Origin: SICV01 sp964372375
GTDB lineage: Archaea; Nanobdellota; Nanobdellia; Pacearchaeales; GW2011-AR1
Assembly (NCBI GenBank): GCA_964372375.1
Contig: CAYJQF010000005.1
Location: 1-35,042, forward strand
Direction: 5' to 3'
Length of the DNA stretch: 35,042 bases
Shown here: one piece after another, positions 30,486 to 35,042 of the stretch
How the letters are laid out: each line of letters starts with the position of its first letter
Position numbering within the stretch: position 1 is the stretch's first letter
Notes under the pieces: model-generated
What the model was told of the DNA's origin: nothing
Seen by the model: the letters and a program-made list of their open reading frames with translations, nothing else
Databases searched by the model: none
Program-made: the position numbers and the translations under genes

Positions 30486-30508
30486 GTAAGAATTTCCTTA
30501 CTTATAAG
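30486..30508 (-). promoter_or_regulatory. mazEF promoter with candidate operator
   Basis: GTAAG-aatttc-CTTAC (30486-30501) is an inverted repeat immediately next to the minus-strand TATA box. AbrB/MazE-type antitoxins repress their own operon by binding such sites, so this is a reasonable operator. The repeat has only 5-bp arms, so chance is possible. Confidence 0.5.
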
Positions 30509-30520
30509 CTTTTCTCTTTA

Positions 30521-30538
30521 TGGTTTGTGACAGACACT
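30521..30538. repeat. Right arm of the 18-bp inverted repeat
   Basis: TGGTTTGTGACAGACACT, the partner of 29638-29655 (one mismatch), lies between the mazEF promoter and the ZIP transporter gene. Confidence 0.7.
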
Positions 30539-30539
30539 C

Positions 30540-30559
30540 ATGCTTTTGATTAAAAGCAT
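30540..30559. repeat. Perfect 8-bp hairpin beside the right inverted repeat
   Basis: ATGCTTTT-GATT-AAAAGCAT follows the right repeat arm by one base, mirroring the hairpin placed outside the left arm. Confidence 0.6.
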
Positions 30560-30617
30560 TAATCCTTATGAATTGACTAAGAAGCAGCTTTATATATTAA
30601 AGAACTGTTTTTGTTTT

Positions 30618-31337
30618 ATGAATAGTGTTATATTGCTATTTGCATTAGCAACTTTCGTATCAACTCTTATTGGAGGTTTTTTAGCAATTAAGCTAAAGAG
30701 ATGCCTGCCTTACTTCTTTGCTTTTTCTGCCGGCAGCTTGATTGCAGTTGCTTTTCTGGATTTACTGCCTGAGAGTCTGGAGATTTCTAATTCTATAAAT
30801 CTTCCCGTTAGATATATAATGCTGACGGTTGTTGTATCTTTCTTAATTTACAGCTTGCTTGAGAAGTTCTTTTTGACTCATCATCACCATAAAGACGAAG
30901 GACATGGTCATATTATAGGACCTATCGGAGCAGGCAGCCTGGTTATACACAGCTTTTTAGACGGAGCAGCGATTGGCGCCGCTTTTCAAGTTAGCTCTGC
31001 CACAGGACTAATTGTTGCGCTTGCCGTATTATCCCACGATTTTACTGACGGGATAAATACAGTCACACTTATGCTGAAGAATAAGCATAAAGTAAAGCAT
31101 GCATTATGGTTCCTGTTCTTTGATGCGCTTGCTCCTGTATTAGGAGTACTGGCAACTTCCCTTATCGCTATTCCTGCGCAGGCACTGGCTTTTATACTAG
31201 CCTTTTTTGTTGGCGAGTTCTTATATATCGGAGCTACTAATTTACTGCCGAGCACGCATGAGCATAAATCTCTTTGGATTATTTTATGGCTCTTGCTTGG
31301 AGCAGGCTTGATAATTCTTTTGACTGGGATTATCTGA
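30618..31337 (+). CDS. ZIP-family divalent metal transporter
   Basis: ZIP proteins import zinc or other divalent metals. The 239-residue product has about eight membrane helices, a His-rich loop HHHHKDEGHGH (88-98) and metal-site motifs HSFLDGAAIG (His111, Asp115) and LSHDFTDGINTV (His140, Asp141, Asp144). In many ZIPs the second site is His-Glu; here it is His-Asp. The ATG at 30618 is preferred over an in-frame ATG at 30540 because TTTATATAT (30589-30597) is centred 25 nt upstream. It lies just outside the inverted-repeat island. Confidence 0.88.
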   Translation: MNSVILLFALATFVSTLIGGFLAIKLKRCLPYFFAFSAGSLIAVAFLDLLPESLEISNSINLPVRYIMLTVVVSFLIYSLLEKFFLTHHHHKDEGHGHIIGPIGAGSLVIHSFLDGAAIGAAFQVSSATGLIVALAVLSHDFTDGINTVTLMLKNKHKVKHALWFLFFDALAPVLGVLATSLIAIPAQALAFILAFFVGEFLYIGATNLLPSTHEHKSLWIILWLLLGAGLIILLTGII

Positions 31338-31385
31338 GAAAGTAAAAGGATAAGCTTATAATGTTTTTATTTTACAGAAGAGCAA

Positions 31386-31456
31386 GGGCCCGTGTTTCAA
31401 TGGCAGAATCTATCCATGGCATGGATGGGATGCGAGTTCGATTCTCGCCGGGTCCA
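31386..31456 (+). tRNA. tRNA-Ala (anticodon GGC)
   Basis: Acceptor GGGCCCG/CGGGTCC includes the G3-U70 pair that marks alanine tRNAs. The anticodon stem TATCC/GGATG encloses ATGGCAT, the T arm is GCGAG-TTCGATT-CTCGC and the discriminator is A. TTATAA at 31356-31361 is centred about 27 nt from the 5' end. Confidence 0.94.
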
Positions 31457-31539
31457 TCCGAGAATCGAAGTCCTCGCAGAGCATAGCTCCGCGGGAACTG
31501 CAACTCTTACGAGATTGCAGTATTCTCAGCGGGTCCAGT
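31457..31539 (+). ncRNA. Structured linker RNA between two tRNA-Ala genes
   Basis: The 83-nt spacer folds into a compact three-way junction by eye: closing stem GAGAAT/ATTCTC (31460-31465 with 31522-31527); arm 1 TCC(T)CGC/GCGGGA (31471-31477 with 31491-31496) with inner GAGC-ATA-GCTC; arm 2 ACTGCAA/TTGCAGT (31497-31503 with 31515-31521) with inner CTC-TTAC-GAG. Arms are flush. The downstream tRNA-Ala lacks a TATA box, so this spacer should be transcribed with the upstream tRNA. It ends in CGGGTCCA, a copy of the 3' end of tRNA-Ala(GGC). I do not recognise it as a known RNA class. Confidence 0.45.
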
Positions 31540-31610
31540 GGGCTCATAGTATAATGGTAGTACGCGTCGTTCGCGTCGATGCAGTTTGGGTTCGATTCCC
31601 GATGAGTCCA
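31540..31610 (+). tRNA. tRNA-Ala (anticodon CGC)
   Basis: Acceptor GGGCTCA/TGAGTCC again has G3-U70. The D arm is GTAT-AATGGTA-GTAC, the anticodon stem CGTCG/CGATG encloses TTCGCGT, the T arm is TTGGG-TTCGATT-CCCGA and the discriminator is A. No TATA-like box is seen 20-35 nt upstream, so it appears to depend on the promoter of the GGC gene. Confidence 0.9.
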
Positions 31611-31654
31611 GTTTGTAGAAACCATTATAAACAATTCTTTGCTGTTATGGTTGT

Positions 31655-32464
31655 ATGAGTGTTACTTTAGGGGTGGTTTCAGTTAAAGGAGGAGTTGGAA
31701 AGACGACGATTGCTGCTTCGCTTGCTACGAATCTGGTTAACCAATATGGCAAGAAAGTGCTCTTGGTGGATGCGAACTACTCTGCTCCTAATCTTGGTGC
31801 ACATATGGATATTCTTGAGCCTGAGAAAAGCATTCAGGAAGCGCTTGCGGGCAAAGCGCGAACAGAATCAGTGTTACATTCACGATATGGAGTTGATGTG
31901 CTGCCGGGAAGTTTTTCCTTCCAAGGGAATTTTAATCCCTTAAAACTGAAAGACCGTTTGGCAAAACTGAAGCAGGCATATGATTTTGTAATAGTTGATT
32001 CTGCTCCGAACGTGAACGAGGAGCTTTTATCTGCGGTTAGTGCATCTGACGCCCTCTTGCTGGTAAGTACAGGAGACTATCCGACCTTGCGATGTAGCCT
32101 GAAAGCTGCGCAGCTTGCTCAGCAGCGGGGGAAGCCGGTGGCAGGCATTATTCTGAATAAGATCAGGGATCCGGCTTTTGAATTAAGCCTGAAGGAGATT
32201 GAAGCGGCAACAGGAATTCCAGTGGTAGCGAAGATACCTGATGAATCGTTTCATACACGCGCCTTATTTACCGGAATTCCCGGCACGTTGTATGCGCGGC
32301 AGAGCAAGTTTAGCAGGGAGATCAGTGCATTGAATGCTGCTTTGCTTGGAGTGAAGGAGAAACCAAGTTTGTGGAGACGTTTGCTTCCTTTCAACTATCC
32401 GAAAGAGCAAGTCAACAGACAGGTGCTGAAGGAAAGCTTTTATAGTTCTATTTTTAAGGAATAG
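31655..32464 (+). CDS. MinD/ParA-like ATPase
   Basis: This deviant Walker-A P-loop ATPase has KGGVGKTT (11-18), switch region DANYSAPNLG (39-48) and Walker B DFVIVDSAPN. The DxD-type position that is Asp in canonical MinD (DAD) is Asn41 here (DAN), as also in some archaeal homologues. The 269-residue length and the lack of a helix-turn-helix fit MinD-type positioning ATPases rather than plasmid ParA. A partner MinE or ParB is not present. TATTATAAAC-type DNA (about 31622-31631) is centred about 27 nt before the ATG. The HIT gene begins two bases after its stop, so the two are likely co-transcribed. Confidence 0.85.
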   Translation: MSVTLGVVSVKGGVGKTTIAASLATNLVNQYGKKVLLVDANYSAPNLGAHMDILEPEKSIQEALAGKARTESVLHSRYGVDVLPGSFSFQGNFNPLKLKDRLAKLKQAYDFVIVDSAPNVNEELLSAVSASDALLLVSTGDYPTLRCSLKAAQLAQQRGKPVAGIILNKIRDPAFELSLKEIEAATGIPVVAKIPDESFHTRALFTGIPGTLYARQSKFSREISALNAALLGVKEKPSLWRRLLPFNYPKEQVNRQVLKESFYSSIFKE

Positions 32465-32465
32465 C

Positions 32466-32819
32466 ATGAGTGAGTGTATTTTTTGCAAGATTGCCAGAAA
32501 GGAAATAAAGTCCGAGATTGTTTTTGAAGGAAATAGTTTTCTCGCAATTAAAGATACACATCCTGCTGTTGCAGGGCATACTCTCATCATTCCTAAAAAG
32601 CATTATGTTACTTTATTGGATATACCAGATACATTAGGTGAAGAACTGCTCCATTTTGTCAAACAGGTCGCTTCATTACTTATGGACAGAAAGCTTGGAG
32701 ATGGGTTTAATATTATTATGAACAATCTCGAGCCGGCTGGACAGGCAGTCAAGCACGCACACATTCATGTTATTCCGAGGAAAGAAGGGGATGGGCTGAG
32801 GTTTGTGACGAAGGTTTAA
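32466..32819 (+). CDS. HIT-family nucleotide hydrolase
   Basis: HIT proteins hydrolyse nucleoside phosphoramidates or dinucleoside polyphosphates. The 117-residue protein has the N-terminal zinc-type CIFC motif (Cys4, Cys7), the HPAVAGHTLIIPKKH block and the catalytic QAVKHAHIHVIPR triad (His97, His99, His101). It directly follows the minD-like gene by one base and overlaps the convergent wHTH-Nudix gene by 4 bases at a palindromic stop region. All key residues are intact. Confidence 0.94.
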   Translation: MSECIFCKIARKEIKSEIVFEGNSFLAIKDTHPAVAGHTLIIPKKHYVTLLDIPDTLGEELLHFVKQVASLLMDRKLGDGFNIIMNNLEPAGQAVKHAHIHVIPRKEGDGLRFVTKV

Positions 32820-32827
32820 ACCTTCGT
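32808..32827. repeat. 20-bp perfect palindrome at the overlap of two convergent genes
   Basis: ACGAAGGTTTAAACCTTCGT spans the stop codons of the HIT and wHTH-Nudix genes. Each strand reads the same ACG AAG GTT TAA, so both proteins end Thr-Lys-Val. Confidence 0.85.
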
Positions 32828-33409
32828 TGCTAGCTCTACGAATACCTTAGAAAAGTTTTTGGTAATAAGTATGTAGTCACTTTTGATAATTTGATTTTTA
32901 TTCTTTCCGATATTTATTTTGCTAACTTCTTTATTTTCTGCTTTTACCACAATAAGAAGAAAAGAGTGTACAATCTCCTTTTTTTTCTTTACTTGCTCTA
33001 AAGCTATTTTATAGGTTGAAAGATTATTGATATTTATATTGTGCTTCTCCCTCATAATGCGATGTGCTGCTTCTTTTATTGATTCTCCAACTAAGAGTCT
33101 GCCTCCTGGAAGACCCAGCATTCCCTTAAATGGTCTCTTAGCTCTTTTAGCAAGGAATGCTTCCTTTTTATTTCCTATATAGACTAACACAACGGTTATG
33201 ACTGCTTTTTTTGATGATAAGTAAGGAATAAGATATTCTGACTCCTTGGAGAGTCTGTATCTCCCAGAATCTCTTTCTAACTTCTTTGTCTTTATCAGCT
33301 TATTCAGATAGTAGGCAAGTTTGTTTGATCTTATTTTAAGCAGCTTGTGTATCTGAGAGAAAATCAGAGATTCATTGTGCGCAAATAAATTCAGTATTTG
33401 GTCTTCCAT
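32816..33409 (-). CDS. wHTH-Nudix protein with degenerate Nudix box (197 aa)
   Basis: Residues 1-62 look like a winged helix domain (DQILNLFAHNESLIFSQIHK through KLERDSGRYRLS), and residues 67-195 are Nudix-like (AVITVVLVYIGNKKEAFLAK, then FKGMLGLPGGRL). The Nudix box is damaged: from Gly103 with Glu109, the REUxEE core reads Arg-Ile-Met-Arg-Glu-Lys, so two of three catalytic glutamates are replaced and the box glycine is Asn124. It may be a ligand-sensing regulator. NrtR-type regulators have the Nudix domain first, whereas here the DNA-binding domain is first. The start at 33409 is set by its TATA box; longer readings overlap the divergent gene. It shares its TATA box with the intact Nudix gene at 33461. 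Confidence 0.8.
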   Translation of the reverse strand: MEDQILNLFAHNESLIFSQIHKLLKIRSNKLAYYLNKLIKTKKLERDSGRYRLSKESEYLIPYLSSKKAVITVVLVYIGNKKEAFLAKRAKRPFKGMLGLPGGRLLVGESIKEAAHRIMREKHNININNLSTYKIALEQVKKKKEIVHSFLLIVVKAENKEVSKINIGKNKNQIIKSDYILITKNFSKVFVELATKV

Positions 33410-33431
33410 GGTCAACTTTTTTGAGCAATTC

Positions 33432-33443
33432 TTTATATATAAA
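33432..33443. promoter_or_regulatory. Palindromic TATA box serving two divergent Nudix genes
   Basis: TTTATATATAAA reads identically on both strands and is centred 23.5 nt before the plus-strand ATG (33461) and 28.5 nt before the minus-strand ATG (33409). Only one such box is seen in the 51-base gap, so both genes appear to use it. Confidence 0.7.
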
Positions 33444-33460
33444 AAGAAATCGGTGCTCCA

Positions 33461-33952
33461 ATGGTATATGATAGCAATCAGGCACATTATGTTGTCGTTA
33501 CAGTCATTCCTGTTAAAGAGGGCAAGTATTTGATTGCTAAAAGGGCGGAGTGGGAGAAGGCTTTTCCTGGTAAGTGGACAGTTCCCGGAGGTAAGATGAA
33601 AGTACTTGATTATGCTCTCAGGAAGAAAGATACGAGTGAGCATTGGTATAATGTGCTTGAGGATGTAGCAAGAAGAGAGTGCATGGAAGAGATTGGGATG
33701 GAAATTAAAGATATAGGATATATTACCAGCTTGGTTTACTTGAGAGATGATAAGATTCCGTGCCTGATTGTCAGCCTCTATGCTGAGCTTGAAGAAGGAG
33801 AGATTGTTCTTGATAAATCTTTGATAGAATATAAGTGGGTAACTTTGGAAGAAGCAAAAGAGCATGATTTAATTGAAGGAATTTATGAGGAGTTGGAGAT
33901 GCTTGATAATCTTCTTAAGACTGGGAAGCGCATGGTTTGGAAAATGGCTTAG
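33461..33952 (+). CDS. Nudix hydrolase with intact Nudix box (163 aa)
   Basis: Nudix enzymes hydrolyse nucleoside diphosphate-linked substrates. The 163-residue protein has the motif PGKWTVPGGKMK, an insertion of about 15 residues (DYALRKKDTSEHWYNV), then LEDVARRECMEEIGM with Arg72, Glu73, Glu76, Glu77 and Gly79, a complete REUxEExGU. The insertion marks a known subgroup with a lengthened loop; the substrate is not clear. Its start is leaderless from the shared palindromic TATA box. It may be regulated by, or form a pair with, the degenerate wHTH-Nudix protein. Confidence 0.92.
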   Translation: MVYDSNQAHYVVVTVIPVKEGKYLIAKRAEWEKAFPGKWTVPGGKMKVLDYALRKKDTSEHWYNVLEDVARRECMEEIGMEIKDIGYITSLVYLRDDKIPCLIVSLYAELEEGEIVLDKSLIEYKWVTLEEAKEHDLIEGIYEELEMLDNLLKTGKRMVWKMA

Positions 33953-33997
33953 ACTGAGAAGAGTAAACTTTAAATAAGAGGTCTCTGGCACTTTCTT

Positions 33998-35032
33998 ATG
34001 GGATATCGAATTAATGTGTTGGGTGCAGGTCCTGTAGGTATGTATGTTGCAGCGCTCTTAAAGAATGCTTCTCCAGAAACAGATGTGCAGCTCTTTGAAC
34101 AACATGGAAAAGAGAGGTTACAAGAAGGCATTGGATATGTATTTGTTGATAGAATGTTTGACGCACTAGGATTGCTGAATTCCCGAATGAAGGAGAGTGT
34201 GAAAGAAGGGAACCCCATCTGGAATACAGTTCGTATTATAGATAGTTCGTCAGCTATTTGTCAAAGAGTAGCTAAGTTCCCTTCGCAAGGCGTTACTCGC
34301 AGCAAGCTTATGTCTGCTTTAGAGGCAGAAGTTATTACCCGTGATATCCCTCTTCATTATAGAACCTCTCTTACTGCAGCTAACTTTGTTAGCTATTGCA
34401 ATACTGACCTTACTATTGTCGCAACAGGTGTCAAGCGCTTTCTTTCAGATGAGATGACAATACCTTTTCATATTTATGAGGCTGAGATTCCTCTTAAGTA
34501 TGCCTGGTTTTCTCGTGATAAGCCTCTTGACATGCACACACTTCAGATAGGTAAGCTTGGCACTGTGCCTTTTGTTATGAATATATATCCCGTGTCTTCA
34601 CGGACGAGTGCTTTTGTTGTGGAAGTCCCTGAACATATGGATACTACCTTCTGCTTCTATGCAGCTAAGACTGATATGAAACTCACTCCTGACTGCTTTT
34701 CTCAGGTACGTTTGCGTAGTGCAGTAAACCCTTTTTTTCGTAATGTTATTTTGTTGGGTGATGCTGGTTGCACGCCTTACTTTTGTACCGGTGCTGGACT
34801 CAATATAGCTTTTTACACTGCACAAAAGCTCGTACACGCAATTTTTCATCCTGAAGGAACGCTTACTCAGCGACTCACTTTGTTCTCACGAGGGCAGGGA
34901 GAGTATTACGTAGAAAACTTACGAGATGGTTTAGCTATGACTGAGAACAAGACACGTGTTTTTTCAGAATTTGATAGCTTATTAGAGAGCGATAAAGTTA
35001 AAATTATTACCGGAAGAGCTCTTGAATCCTAA
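33998..35032 (+). CDS. FAD-dependent oxidoreductase (PHBH-fold-like)
   Basis: The N-terminus has a dinucleotide-binding GxGxxG motif (LGAGPVGMYVAALL, residues 8-21). The glutamate after the second strand is in LFEQHGKERLQ, the RSKLMSALE segment resembles the FAD-contacting R-x-x-L helix of p-hydroxybenzoate hydroxylase-like enzymes, and GDAGCTPYFCTGAGLNIAFY is the late GD motif region. The 344-residue length is short for the family and there is no visible substrate clue. A TATA-like CTTTAAATAA (33967-33976) lies about 26 nt upstream. The gene is complete, ending just before the window edge. Confidence 0.85.
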   Translation: MGYRINVLGAGPVGMYVAALLKNASPETDVQLFEQHGKERLQEGIGYVFVDRMFDALGLLNSRMKESVKEGNPIWNTVRIIDSSSAICQRVAKFPSQGVTRSKLMSALEAEVITRDIPLHYRTSLTAANFVSYCNTDLTIVATGVKRFLSDEMTIPFHIYEAEIPLKYAWFSRDKPLDMHTLQIGKLGTVPFVMNIYPVSSRTSAFVVEVPEHMDTTFCFYAAKTDMKLTPDCFSQVRLRSAVNPFFRNVILLGDAGCTPYFCTGAGLNIAFYTAQKLVHAIFHPEGTLTQRLTLFSRGQGEYYVENLRDGLAMTENKTRVFSEFDSLLESDKVKIITGRALES

Positions 35033-35042
35033 TGTGTTTATT

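Noticed and set aside
31386..31537. A tRNA-Ala with a long intron ending at the second CGGGTCCA
   Set aside because: The first copy already completes a normal cloverleaf without an intron, and no bulge-helix-bulge splice motif was seen.
31410..31634. Antisense open frame over the tRNA-Ala genes containing MDPARIELAS and RESNPN
   Set aside because: Peptides of this kind arise from reading tRNA T-loop sequence backwards; the tRNAs explain it fully.
32816..33865. A longer reading of the wHTH-Nudix gene starting at 33865
   Set aside because: Its first 152 codons lie antisense to the intact Nudix gene; a TATA box supports the ATG at 33409.

Overview
The window looks like a piece of a DPANN-type archaeal genome, most like the Woesearchaeota/Pacearchaeota group. 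It encodes archaeal information-processing genes (TFB, ribosomal protein S8e, an LSm protein, archaeal GlyRS, a GINS51 subunit, FtsY, RNase Z). TATA-like boxes sit about 26 nt upstream of most start codons, implying leaderless transcripts, and tRNAs carry archaeal discriminator bases. The lineage is an inference from gene content and protein style; no 16S rRNA is present.

Layout. (1) 1-2320: a GC-rich MutS2-like end fragment (about 1-186) is joined in frame to an AT-rich membrane-protein gene downstream of ftsY; a GINS51-like gene diverges from ftsY. (2) 2344-11926: tRNA-Thr and tRNA-Val, then an apparent operon of a 44-residue ribbon-helix-helix-like protein, a 610-residue pilin-like membrane protein and a 2173-residue secreted protein with a transglutaminase-like C-terminus, facing a convergent lipoprotein. 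(3) 11999-15400: tRNA-Leu, TFB, a HAD-like protein, S8e, LSm and RNase Z. (4) 15473-18925: small membrane or exported proteins, tRNA-Arg, tRNA-Cys and a nucleotidyltransferase-fold protein whose 3' end overlaps tRNA-Cys. (5) 18934-26786, minus strand: four surface-protein genes, including a 1528-residue glycoprotein-like protein that ends in two helix-turn-helix repeats. (6) 26989-28669: a small zinc ribbon and GlyRS. (7) 28719-30560: an accessory stretch with a frameshifted gene, a 35-bp tandem duplication of a promoter plus start codon, hairpins, an inverted-repeat pair and a MazEF-like toxin-antitoxin pair. (8) 30618-35032: a ZIP transporter, two tandem tRNA-Ala genes joined by a highly structured linker, a MinD-like ATPase, a HIT protein, two divergent Nudix genes sharing one palindromic TATA box, and an FAD-dependent oxidoreductase.

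How it fits together. Much of the coding capacity goes to the cell envelope: the SRP receptor FtsY, a pilin-like/giant-protein pair, and a set of Asn-glycosylation-rich proteins sharing a short [LI]TG[KRS]A[IV] motif near a membrane segment. The most unusual items are the folded linker between the tRNA-Ala genes, the DNA-binding-type repeats on the end of an exported protein, the degenerate wHTH-Nudix gene sharing a promoter with an intact Nudix enzyme, and the spacing of tRNA promoters, which suggests tRNAs made with almost no 5' leader. The first ~186 bases are best treated as a possible assembly chimera.
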